Below, one piece after another: positions 31,132-38,254 of a stretch of 38,254 nucleotides of DNA. The stretch lies in the NCBI RefSeq assembly GCF_004346095.1, contig NZ_SLZV01000030.1:1-38254 (forward strand), in the 5' to 3' direction. Both the position numbers and the translations under genes were made by a program. The DNA is from Faecalimonas umbilicata. GTDB lineage: Bacteria > Bacillota > Clostridia > Lachnospirales > Lachnospiraceae. Under the pieces are notes generated by a model. It was not told the DNA's origin. It did no database searches and saw only the letters and a program-made list of their open reading frames with translations. Numbering within the stretch: the stretch's first letter is position 1; every line of letters starts with the position of its first letter.

Positions 31132-31170
31132 ACAAAAAGAGTGCCTGATGAAACACTGCACTCTTTTTGT
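31132..31170. terminator. Symmetric terminator between virB4 and radC
   Basis: ACAAAAAGAGTGC (31132-31144) and GCACTCTTTTTGT (31158-31170) form a 13-bp perfect stem with A/T runs on both sides. It separates transfer genes from the accessory island. The stretch 31171-31282 between it and the virB4 stop holds only a 13-codon ORF I do not count as a gene. Confidence 0.8.
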
Positions 31171-31282
31171 ACTATCCTTTTTCTACTTTACCGACTTATA
31201 ATTTTGCTGTTGCCCAATTCTTTTTCTCGTCTGTCATACCTTTTCCTTTACAGATAAAAGAAAAAGTTCCTTTCAATTTACA

Positions 31283-33649
31283 TTACTCCTGCTTTGTCTG
31301 CAACGCCTTTTCGTGAAGGTTGGTATTGAAAAGCGCATACAGCGGATTATCTTCTTTTTCCATACGGTTATCAAATGGAATACAGGTATTTCCATACTTA
31401 ATGATCCCCGTACCGGAAGGAGAATTATCTACATATTTTAGCTGTGCTTCTGGAATTCCTGCTGCAGTGGATAATTCCTGACTGTCTACATTGGACTGCT
31501 TTAACAGGGCAATAAATTCACTGTTTCCCAGCATGGTCATTGCTGTATAATTCTGCAGCATATCAACTAAATTTTGGGTGATTCCAGTGCATAATCCGCC
31601 TTGTTTCCTCACTTTTTTCCAGAGGCTGAACAAAAATTTCGCACTATATTCCCGGTCAAGAACGGTATGGAACTCATCTATATAAAGCCAGGTTGCCCTT
31701 CCTTTCTTTGCGTTTTCTGCAATCCGGGCACTGATATTTTCCAACATGACCAGAGTGGAAATGGCTCCCAGCTCTTTCCCCAGATCCCTTGTACCATAAA
31801 CAATGAACCTTGCCTGTACATTCACATTGGTATGGTTATTGAAAATATTTAAAGAGCCATTTACAAACAGCTCTAACGATAAGGCAATATCCTTTGCCTC
31901 TTCCTCCGGCTGCTCCAACAGTAGCTCATAAAATTCTGACATGGTAGGGATATGCTTTTCCCTTGCCTTTGCAATGTCAATATACAGCTTTCGTACACAA
32001 CGGTCTATAATGGATTTATGGCGGCTGTTTAGATTATCCCCGTAACACTGTTCACACAGCCCCAGCATAAATTCCCCTTTATCCCGGATATATCCCTGGG
32101 AATCGTTTAAATCCAGCGCCCAGACGTCCATCTCCAAAGGATTGATGTAATTCTTTGTATAGGTAGACAGGTTAATGATTGCCGCCTGGTTTCCCAGGGC
32201 TTCTGCAATATCAAAATATTCCAGTGTCGGGTCGATACAGATAATATCATCATCTGTTCCTAAGAACACCTGCAGCATTTCTGACTTACTGAAATAGGAT
32301 TTTCCGGAGCCGGGGACACCGAATACCATTCCATTTCCATTTGCCAGTTTTTTCCGATTTCCAATGCAAAGGTTATGAGAAACCTGGTTAATGCCATAGC
32401 AGACACCGGACTTTTCGTTTAATTCCTGTACATTAAAGGGAAGAAGGGCTGCAATATCCCTGGTGAGCATGGTCCGCATTGTGCTGATCTGCCGGTTTCC
32501 CACTGGAAGTATGGTATTCATAGCTTCCCTCTGCTGATAATAGTGGGTTTCAATCTGGCACATGCGTCCATTACCGATATTTTTAATGGTTTCGGTTACA
32601 CTGTCTAACTCCTTCTTGTCCTCTGCCATGATCAGGAAATTAACCCCTGTATAAAACAGGTTCTGGTCATTTTCCCGCACGTCATCCATAAGATTTACAA
32701 TCTTCTCCTTCTGGACTTTCTTGATATGGGAAATGTCACTGGAAAAGTCGTTATTTTTATTACGGACTCTCTGCTGCTTTAAAATATCATTTTCAATGCC
32801 CAAATATTTCTTCTGAAGAACCTTATTTGCCAGCTCTTTTGGTACTGGTACAATACAGATTGTGGTGATGCTATGAACCGGAAGGCTGGTAATCTCATTT
32901 AAAAAGGTATCCGATAAAGAAGAGGGATATTTTTTAATGAATAATGCCCTGCATTTTTTCCGTTCCGTTTCAAAATAGCCGGGGTAAAACTGCATATACC
33001 CTGGTGAAATATCGTTTTTAGGATCACCGCCCTTTTTTAATGCCTGTCTGAAATCAAAGGAGAATTGTTCTTCTTCCCCTATACGGTAAAAATTGAAAAG
33101 CACCCGCAGCCGCTCTTCTGCATTTAATTCTTCAATGCAGGAACCCAGTTCTCCGAAGTTCTGTTTTAAGGTAGCTTCAAAAGTGGCAAAAAATGCTTTT
33201 GCCTGTTCGTAGGATTTCCGTTCTACACATACAGTCAGCAGTTTTTCCTGTTCAATCCCCTGCCTTCCATCTACAATGCGCTTTTCAATGATTTGGTTAT
33301 AGCTTCCACGCAGCCAGTTAAAACCATCTCCTTTTTCCTGGAAAAGAACATGCTCCCGGAAATCCTGCATATTTTTATTCCGGTTAAAAATGGTAATAAG
33401 AAAATATACATCAATGGCATTTATCGTCTTACAATACTGCTTTAAAATCCGCATCTGCTCTTCCACACCTGCGGTTACATAATTAATGTCCAAAAAGCGG
33501 TATGTCCTGGAGTATACCCCCTTCCCTACTTCAAAAATGCCATTTTCTGCAATTCTCCCAATCCCCATGACTTCCTGAAGATATTTCGGGGATTTTACTG
33601 CTTTATCTGCTTTTTTTAACTGGTCAAACTTATCTGAAAAAATTGACAA
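31283..33649 (-). CDS. virB4: VirB4-type conjugation ATPase
   Basis: The start is a TTG at 33649 with AAAGGAGG upstream. The 788-residue protein has an N-terminal VirB4 domain (AENGIFEVGKGVYSRTYRFL), Walker A near residue 446 (FGVPGSGKSYFSK) and Walker B near 656 (TWLYIDEFHTVLD), followed by SLWKKVRKQGGLCTGITQNL and GNSEFIALLKQSNVD. It powers the type IV secretion channel of the ICE. Gene order with PrgI upstream matches Tn1549-like elements. Confidence 0.96.
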   Translation of the reverse strand: MSIFSDKFDQLKKADKAVKSPKYLQEVMGIGRIAENGIFEVGKGVYSRTYRFLDINYVTAGVEEQMRILKQYCKTINAIDVYFLITIFNRNKNMQDFREHVLFQEKGDGFNWLRGSYNQIIEKRIVDGRQGIEQEKLLTVCVERKSYEQAKAFFATFEATLKQNFGELGSCIEELNAEERLRVLFNFYRIGEEEQFSFDFRQALKKGGDPKNDISPGYMQFYPGYFETERKKCRALFIKKYPSSLSDTFLNEITSLPVHSITTICIVPVPKELANKVLQKKYLGIENDILKQQRVRNKNNDFSSDISHIKKVQKEKIVNLMDDVRENDQNLFYTGVNFLIMAEDKKELDSVTETIKNIGNGRMCQIETHYYQQREAMNTILPVGNRQISTMRTMLTRDIAALLPFNVQELNEKSGVCYGINQVSHNLCIGNRKKLANGNGMVFGVPGSGKSYFSKSEMLQVFLGTDDDIICIDPTLEYFDIAEALGNQAAIINLSTYTKNYINPLEMDVWALDLNDSQGYIRDKGEFMLGLCEQCYGDNLNSRHKSIIDRCVRKLYIDIAKAREKHIPTMSEFYELLLEQPEEEAKDIALSLELFVNGSLNIFNNHTNVNVQARFIVYGTRDLGKELGAISTLVMLENISARIAENAKKGRATWLYIDEFHTVLDREYSAKFLFSLWKKVRKQGGLCTGITQNLVDMLQNYTAMTMLGNSEFIALLKQSNVDSQELSTAAGIPEAQLKYVDNSPSGTGIIKYGNTCIPFDNRMEKEDNPLYALFNTNLHEKALQTKQE

Positions 33650-33669
33650 TCTCTAATTTCCTCCTTTCA

Positions 33670-33744
33670 GGCAGATGGGACCACAAACACAGCAGCTTCC
33701 ATCTGCCGCTACATGTCTGTGTATCCCTCTCCTGAAATGGAGAG
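33670..33744 (-). other. Two hairpins between prgI-like gene and virB4
   Basis: GGCAGATGG/CCATCTGCC (33670-33678 with 33699-33707) and CTCTCC/GGAGAG (33727-33732 with 33739-33744). There is no T tract. They may pace translation or processing between two transfer genes; no gene lies here. Confidence 0.4.
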
Positions 33745-33779
33745 CAGGCGCTATTTCACGCCTTGATTGAATATTCTGG

Positions 33780-34280
33780 TCAACGGTACATCTTATACCA
33801 CACCGCTGCTGCCGCACCAAGTACAATCATTACTACCGTTACGATCCCCATACGGATTGCCTTCTTTTTCACCACGTTGACGTCACCACCTTTCTTCTCT
33901 TTTTTCTGTTCCTTTTTCCTTTGCTGTACTTCCCGTTCTTCTTCCTGACGGGTTTCCATATAAATCTGTTTCAGTTCCTGCACCGATTCCGTAGAGCCAT
34001 ACACCAAAGGGCGGTTAAAAAAGGAAAAATAAATCATCTTCCCTGCAAACTGCCAGAATGTCAGCCCATGATAGTTATAAAACCCAGTCAGTGCCAGAGG
34101 TACAACAAAAGGGGTTGCCACATAACAGCTCAAAGTAATCCCGATTTTTTCATACAAAAGCAGGACAATCCCCGTTCCTACGCCCAATGCCAATGCCGAA
34201 AACAAAAATTGTTTTGCTGTAAGTCCTAGAACCAGGGATTCTTTATAGTGCTGTAGATCCTCACTTAATTCAATCTCCAT
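33780..34280 (-). CDS. PrgI-family (VirB3-like) conjugation membrane protein
   Basis: This 166-residue protein has two N-terminal membrane helices (residues 27-65), the segment YHGLTFWQFAGKMIYFSFFN typical of PrgI, a charged coiled region (about 110-140) and an unusual third helix near the C-terminus (AIRMGIVTVVMIVLGAAAAV). It should couple VirB4 to the membrane channel. It starts with a strong AGGAGG site. Confidence 0.88.
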   Translation of the reverse strand: MEIELSEDLQHYKESLVLGLTAKQFLFSALALGVGTGIVLLLYEKIGITLSCYVATPFVVPLALTGFYNYHGLTFWQFAGKMIYFSFFNRPLVYGSTESVQELKQIYMETRQEEEREVQQRKKEQKKEKKGGDVNVVKKKAIRMGIVTVVMIVLGAAAAVWYKMYR

Positions 34281-34303
34281 ACATAACCTCCTGTATCTGT
34301 TTT

Positions 34304-35116
34304 TTATCTGCTCTGTCTTCGCTCTTCCTGCATGGTTTTCTGTAATCCATGTTGATTACAAAAGGCGGCAACCCCAGCCTGGTCAAACTTACGCAGCTCC
34401 TCCAGATGAAATTCCACCACCGCATACTGCCTCATACCGGATTGTGCTTTCCAGGGAAGCAGTGTTCCCAGTCCATGCTCCTGAATAAATTGGATATTTT
34501 CCTTACTAAAATCACCGCTGATACAGGCAGTTCCAGGTTCCAGGCAATATCCGGGAAGATTTACGGTCAAATCTGAAAACGGTTCCCACGCCCCATCTTC
34601 CCTGCTATACAGTTCCACATAAAGGTTCTGGTTTATTGCGTAATAATCTACCCTAAGTGCCAGTTCTTCGGTTCCATACGCCCATTGAAAATCTGCTGTT
34701 TTGATTTCCTTTTGAAATTCTGGATTTTTTACTTCTCCCCGTTCCTGGTATGCCTGTTCATAGGCTGCATATCCCTCCGGGTCCAATTTCTTTAAAGTTT
34801 CTTCCTGAAATTCAAACAGTGGATATTCCATACAGCCAGAACAGCAGATTTCTTCTTTTAACTGTCCAAGCCCGTTTTTTTTGATAAATTCTACGATCTG
34901 CTCCAGATCATAGCCTGGGAGCAAAAAGGTCTGGTTCTTTTCCAGCGGTATTCCCATGTCTGTGGTCAATTCAAAAAGTTTCCATATCTCTTCCTCATTT
35001 TCCGTAAACACACAAACTTTGATGTTTTTATCAGCCGGATAAGTTGCAACTTCCAGCCAGACCTCATAGCTCTCCCCATTGCCAAAATCCAGGCTGAGTT
35101 TTTCTTCCTGTTCCAC
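34304..35116 (-). CDS. DUF4313-like ICE protein with duplicated domain
   Basis: The GTG start at 35116 has GGGAGG eight bases upstream. The 270-residue acidic protein has two similar units. The first contains TFLLPGYDLEQIVEFIKKNG, then LGQLKEEI; the second contains VNLPGYCLEPGTACISGDFS, then FIQEHGLGTLLP. Each has a strand, LPGY, an 'ENIxFIxxxGLGxL' helix and a cysteine-rich or aromatic tail. This pattern fits DUF4313 proteins common in Clostridial ICEs. Function unknown. Confidence 0.72.
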   Translation of the reverse strand: MEQEEKLSLDFGNGESYEVWLEVATYPADKNIKVCVFTENEEEIWKLFELTTDMGIPLEKNQTFLLPGYDLEQIVEFIKKNGLGQLKEEICCSGCMEYPLFEFQEETLKKLDPEGYAAYEQAYQERGEVKNPEFQKEIKTADFQWAYGTEELALRVDYYAINQNLYVELYSREDGAWEPFSDLTVNLPGYCLEPGTACISGDFSKENIQFIQEHGLGTLLPWKAQSGMRQYAVVEFHLEELRKFDQAGVAAFCNQHGLQKTMQEERRQSR

Positions 35117-35133
35117 TTACATGTCCTCCCTTC

Positions 35134-36078
35134 TTACCGGCTCCTGCTCTTTGCAGACAGAAGCCTTTCTTTTCCTTTTTCAAAATATTCTTCATTAATT
35201 TCAATGCAGATTGCATTCCGTTCACTGGAAAGTGCTGCTTCCCCCAGGGAAAATGAACCTGCAAACTGGTCCAGTACCCACTCCTTTTCTTCTGTTACAA
35301 ATCCAAGGATCTGCTGCAAAAGTTCCACTGGCTTTTCTGCCTGATGAATACGGGCGTTTTTCCCTGGCGGTTCAATGTCAAAGACCGTTGGAAGCATTCC
35401 CCTGGCGCCTGACATATAGTGGGATATTCCTGGCTCCGCCTTATCCTTTTTCGCATCTGGGCGTAAATTCCTTGCCTTTCCTTTCGTAAAAAATGCAATC
35501 TCCTCCGTATTTTTGGATTTTCTTCCCGTATTGGCAACAAAATTTCCTTTTTTCCAGGCGACTTTTGCATAATATTCAAGTCCTGCTTCTTTCGCCATTT
35601 TTTTCATCTGATAGAGGTATTCATAATTTTCCCCGTTTTCTTCCGGCATGAACTCTACCAGAAAGCACCCTTTTTTCAACACCCGGTATTTTTCATCAAA
35701 GTCTTCCTGCGTATATTGAAAACATTCATAGGCCGCAAAATCCCGGTTTCCCCCTTTCAGGCTTTTTTTTAGGTCATAAGCATGGTCTGTAATAATGGCA
35801 TCTATACTGTTATCTTTTAAAAAGCTCAAATCCCTGCCATTTCCCTGAACCAGCATACAAGTTACCTCTTCTCCGTCCTGTTCTTTGGTAACCGTATAGA
35901 CTCCTTTGGCTACCCTGGAAAAAAGCCCCTTTTCTATCCCCTCATAAATTCTTGCCCGGATACTGGGTTCTTTTACCTCTTTTACCTGTTCTACACAAGC
36001 CACTGCTTCTTTGAGGCTGAAGCATTCTGCGTCCTGAAAATATTCAAATAGTGTCATCTGTATCCCTTTTTCCTGCAC
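35134..36078 (-). CDS. Methyltransferase-like ICE protein with degenerate catalytic motif
   Basis: The GTG at 36078 has GGAGG eight bases upstream. A winged-helix-like N-terminus (about 8-65) precedes a DNA-methyltransferase fold (about 80-305). The catalytic DPPY is replaced by DHAY (98-101, IITDHAYDLKKSL), and the SAM motif DPFAGSGT is replaced by DQFAGSFSLGEAA (about 270). Related ICE proteins keep DHPW and DQFGGSGN. Loss of the catalytic Pro-Pro suggests it binds DNA or SAM without methylating, or modifies another substrate. Confidence 0.82.
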   Translation of the reverse strand: MQEKGIQMTLFEYFQDAECFSLKEAVACVEQVKEVKEPSIRARIYEGIEKGLFSRVAKGVYTVTKEQDGEEVTCMLVQGNGRDLSFLKDNSIDAIITDHAYDLKKSLKGGNRDFAAYECFQYTQEDFDEKYRVLKKGCFLVEFMPEENGENYEYLYQMKKMAKEAGLEYYAKVAWKKGNFVANTGRKSKNTEEIAFFTKGKARNLRPDAKKDKAEPGISHYMSGARGMLPTVFDIEPPGKNARIHQAEKPVELLQQILGFVTEEKEWVLDQFAGSFSLGEAALSSERNAICIEINEEYFEKGKERLLSAKSRSR

Positions 36079-36090
36079 AATCCTTTCCTC

Positions 36091-36927
36091 CTACAATCCC
36101 AGTGCCCTGGAAGTCAGGTTCTGCGCCCCTTTTACAGTGCCTACCGTCAGCGCAACCGTAAAGGTCATTTCCCCCAAATAAATCAGGGTTTTGGCCCAGT
36201 CCTCATAATCTCCGGTAAAAGTCGGAAGACCGGAAGAAATAAACTGGTTACACAAAAGGATTGCCAGTGCCATTGTGACTGCCTCAAAAACAACACTGAT
36301 AAAATATTTCATATAGGCTACAAAGGTATTGCTAAGCCCCCGGTTTCCAGCCAGGGTACTGCTGGCAATCGCCCCAAAAGGTACAATTACCATGATTTTC
36401 AAAAAGCGGAAATAAACATTGTACAGCAGGAAGAAACCACAGATAATAACGATTAAAGACAGGAAAACAGCAAGTATCAAAAACACGATACTGGTTCCAA
36501 ATCCCAAATCTTTGATTACTTCTGCCTGCGCCGGGTCAATGGATAACTCCACACTCTGGTTTTGCCCCAAATGCCCCACCAGATTTCCACAGGAAGTAAA
36601 CAGGGCTTTCATAATGGTAATGTTATAAGATACCAGCCACTGTGCAATGGCAACCCGGATAAACATACGAAGAATTGCTTCAAACCGGATTTCTTCCCGG
36701 ATATCTACCGACTCTGCACAAAATCCAATAACGAAAAAAAGGACTACCAGGGCAGAGCCTATCCCAACAAAAAGGGGTTCAATCCCTTCAATGATCCCCC
36801 AGGGCCCGCCTCCTTTGAACCCGGTAGGGGACTGTCCTAAAAGTTCAAATACGAGGCTGACCTGGTTATTCCAAAATCCAAACACGATTTCCAAAAGTGC
36901 AAGGATCGCCTCTCCTAAATTAAACAT
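36091..36927 (-). CDS. VirB6/TrbL-like conjugation membrane protein
   Basis: This 278-residue polytopic protein has helices at about 10-30, 50-75, 88-110, 135-165, 175-195 and 215-240. It shows the pattern FKGGGPWGIIEGIEPLFVGI, then GSALVVLFFVIGFCAESVDI near residues 38-75, as in VirB6/TrbL-like channel proteins of Tn1549-type elements. It forms the inner-membrane channel. It is preceded by GAGAGG and followed 12 bases on by the methyltransferase-like gene. Confidence 0.88.
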   Translation of the reverse strand: MFNLGEAILALLEIVFGFWNNQVSLVFELLGQSPTGFKGGGPWGIIEGIEPLFVGIGSALVVLFFVIGFCAESVDIREEIRFEAILRMFIRVAIAQWLVSYNITIMKALFTSCGNLVGHLGQNQSVELSIDPAQAEVIKDLGFGTSIVFLILAVFLSLIVIICGFFLLYNVYFRFLKIMVIVPFGAIASSTLAGNRGLSNTFVAYMKYFISVVFEAVTMALAILLCNQFISSGLPTFTGDYEDWAKTLIYLGEMTFTVALTVGTVKGAQNLTSRALGL

Positions 36928-36974
36928 CACTTCACCTCTCTTCTTATCTGCTTATCTCAAAAAGAAGAACGGTT

Positions 36975-37313
36975 TTAGCTGATTCCCAGGAAAGTAAGAA
37001 CGGAGGAAATGGCTGCCATAATAAGCCCTGCAACAATTCCTTTAATAGCACTGTTCATAGAAGAGCTGTCCTGCTGCTGGTAAGCCTGTGCAAATTCCAT
37101 CACGTTTTTTGCCAGGATAATCACACCCACCGCACCGATAATACTGATCACCAGCGTCTTTAAGTTCATAAGCGGCTGTGTTACGTCACTTACCCCGGAA
37201 GCCATGACAGTCTGGGGGAACAGGGAAACAGTGGCAGCGCTTACTGCCAGGACTCCCGGTAGAGATTTTTTCAAGCGGTTCTGTTTCTTTCTGATAACCT
37301 CTTTGATCTTCAT
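36975..37313 (-). CDS. Maff2-family small membrane protein (VirB2-like)
   Basis: This 112-residue protein has a signal-like N-terminus (KSLPGVLAVSAATVSLFPQT, then VMASGVSD), a first helix LKTLVISIIGAVGVIILAKN and a second GLIMAAISSVLTFLGIS. The segment EFAQAYQQQDSSSMNSAIKG between the helices is typical of Maff2 proteins. Position between VirD4 and VirB6 and topology suggest a pilin-like VirB2 role. AAAAGGAG precedes the ATG. A long interleaved inverted-repeat structure lies just upstream. Confidence 0.85.
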   Translation of the reverse strand: MKIKEVIRKKQNRLKKSLPGVLAVSAATVSLFPQTVMASGVSDVTQPLMNLKTLVISIIGAVGVIILAKNVMEFAQAYQQQDSSSMNSAIKGIVAGLIMAAISSVLTFLGIS

Positions 37314-37345
37314 ATCTTTTTACTCCTTTTCATGTGATTGATACC

Positions 37346-37418
37346 GCATTACGCAAAAAGACAGATTTTTGAAAACCTGCCCTGCGTAATGCAAAAACTA
37401 CAGGTTTCCAAAAATCTG
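37346..37418 (-). repeat. Two interleaved inverted repeats upstream of the Maff2 gene
   Basis: Repeat A: GCATTACGC (37346-37354) with GCGTAATGC (37384-37392). Repeat B: CAGATTTTTGAAAACCTG (37362-37379) with CAGGTTTCCAAAAATCTG (37401-37418), 17 of 18 bases pairing (the remaining pair is G-U in RNA). The arms alternate A-B-A-B, so the two hairpins exclude each other or form a pseudoknot. Confidence 0.7.
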
Positions 37419-37424
37419 CCTTCT

Positions 37425-38163
37425 TTAATCCGAGGCTGTTTCTTTTGTAAATTTTTTACGGATTTCCTTCATCTTTTCAGCACTGTTTTTTGTATCTGCC
37501 ATTTGAAGGATTTTATCATACGAAATTTCAGCACCAATGGCAAGCATGATTTCTCCCAACTGTTCCTCATTATAAACATGGCTTTCCAATAATTCAGAAA
37601 GTTTTTCTTCCTCTGTCTGTACCGGTTTTTCCGTTTTCTTCGGCGGCCTCACCTCCTCTACCGTTCTCTTCTTCTGGTTCTCTTTCAGCTCTTCCTCCGA
37701 AAAAATCTTCTTAGGAATAGGCTCATAAGAAAAAATTTCGTCAAAAGACAGTTCCACAATCTGGACATCTTCTCCCTGTTCCTTTTTCTTCTTATAATAA
37801 TCCAGGGATTCTTCACTTAAAATCTGTACCGCCTGTTTTTTTGCAGCCATTCTGTCATGGATATAAGGCGCTGCCCCGCCATCTTCTGTTTCCGAAAATC
37901 TGGAGTGTGCAAAAGTATTGTATTTCTTATCAATAATAGGATCACAACCCCTGATTAACAAAATACACTCTGAGTTATCCAGCTTTCGGGTTTCGTCCGG
38001 TGTCAAAAGCTCACGCCCCAGCACATCATAATTCCGGGAACTGCTCCCTTGCCGGCCTTTGGTTTCCCCACTGCTTTTTTTATCAATGGTTCCTTTTCCC
38101 AGGGACTCACTGATATACTTATGCGTGGACTGTTCATTCCCACCAAGATATACCAGAGAATCA
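37425..38163 (-). CDS. VirD4/TraG-like coupling protein, 3' exon interrupted by a group II intron
   Basis: From the window edge inward the open frame runs without an initiation codon: SLVYLGGNEQSTHKYISESL, GKGTIDKKSSGETKGRQGSS, then DVLGRELLTPDETRKLDNSE and IRGCDPIIDKKYN. This is the C-terminal part of type IV coupling ATPases (YLGGNEQSTHKYISELLGKE, TGRELLTPDEVRxLDN). The upstream part is removed by a group II intron whose 3' end abuts at about 38161-38163. Residues after 110 are Lys/Glu-rich. Splicing would be needed for a full protein. Confidence 0.88.
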
Positions 38164-38254
38164 TGAGGTAAGCTTCAGCTCATCCTTCGAAAAGGACTTG
38201 CATCCACTCCCTCCCAAACCGCACGTACACCTCTCGATGTATACGGCTTTCCGC
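38164..38254 (-). mobile_element. Group II intron, 3' end (domains V-VI)
   Basis: On the minus strand the sequence reads GAAAGCCGTATACATC, loop GAGA, GGTGTACGTGCGGTTTGG: the catalytic domain V hairpin as in Ll.LtrB (GAGCCGTATAC, tetraloop, GTACGTACGGTT). A domain VI hairpin with AGTCCTTTTCGAAGGAT follows, and then the ACCTCAT/GAT end expected of a group II intron 3' boundary. The rest (including any reverse transcriptase) lies beyond the window. The exact junction (38160/61 or 38163/64) is ambiguous by three bases. Confidence 0.88.

Noticed and set aside
31171-31282. 13-codon ORF (MTDEKKNWATAKL) after virB4
   Set aside because: It has a plausible ribosome site but is too short to support, with no paralogue or coupling.
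28695-36078. Methyltransferase-like gene plus DarTG or helicase as a restriction-modification system
   Set aside because: The methyltransferase catalytic motif is degenerate, it is 5 kb away in the transfer operon, and no nuclease domain was seen.
1-38254. CRISPR arrays, tRNA, rRNA, riboswitches and insertion sequences
   Set aside because: No regularly spaced repeats, no tRNA/rRNA-like sequence, no transposase frame and no recognisable riboswitch core were seen on either strand by eye.

Overview
The window reads as low-GC Gram-positive (Firmicutes) DNA, most likely from a gut Lachnospiraceae or related Clostridia. This rests on strong AGGAGG ribosome sites, frequent GTG/TTG starts, an agr-type quorum-sensing locus, and a Tn1549/Tn916-like integrative conjugative element (ICE) with VirB4, PrgI, Maff2 and VirD4 proteins. 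Except for one two-component system (1.8-3.5 kb), every supported gene is on the minus strand. No rRNA, tRNA, CRISPR array or insertion sequence was seen, and no gene-free stretch exceeds 300 bases; the longest are 6261-6506, 204-360 and 14659-14810.

Layout. (1) 0-3.5 kb: the start of a peptide-type ABC ATPase, two paralogous 44-residue cysteine-rich peptides, a secreted zinc phospholipase C, and a divergent OmpR-type regulator/kinase pair. The ABC and phospholipase genes share a near-identical 5' leader motif. (2) 3.5-6.3 kb: an ECF sigma / membrane anti-sigma / secreted beta-protein / membrane-anchored hydrolase operon with a recognisable ECF autoregulatory promoter. (3) 6.5-10 kb: a complete agr-like system, in the order agrB, agrD, an unknown 178-residue protein, a LytTR response regulator and a GHKL kinase. 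(4) 10-14.9 kb: an epipeptide cluster (EpeXEPAB = YydFGHIJ type) with two EpeX-like precursors, ABC ATPase and permease, radical SAM epimerase, M50 peptidase, and a cluster-borne S-adenosylmethionine synthetase. (5) 14.9-38.2 kb: the ICE transfer region, from the last exon of VirD4 (interrupted by a group II intron at the right edge) through Maff2, VirB6, a methyltransferase-like protein, PrgI, VirB4, NlpC/P60, and a 2295-residue helicase/methylase giant to SpoVG-like and small coiled-coil proteins. An accessory island (26.4-31.1 kb) inside it carries RadC, DarT-DarG, an orphan MNT nucleotidyltransferase and a possible RnlB-like antitoxin.

How the parts work together. The most interesting result is regulatory. 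The promoters of agrBD (9939-9998) and of the epipeptide operon (14838-14897) have the same architecture: two GGWCA elements 22 bp apart, 27 bp to an extended -10 (TGC-TATAMT), and a shared 12-mer. This predicts that the LytTR regulator activates both its own signal operon and the epipeptide operon, making a quorum-controlled epipeptide weapon carried next to (probably inside) a conjugative element, with its own metK to supply SAM. The precursor cores match B. subtilis YydF in length (17 of 49 residues), in the WYF start and GH end, and have Ile/Val at the two positions epimerised in YydF. The two copies differ by many synonymous changes but no amino-acid change in the core. Other points of note are a TnpV-like gene overprinted inside the helicase gene, a gene that seems to start at AUC/AUU, and an interleaved inverted-repeat pair upstream of the Maff2 gene.
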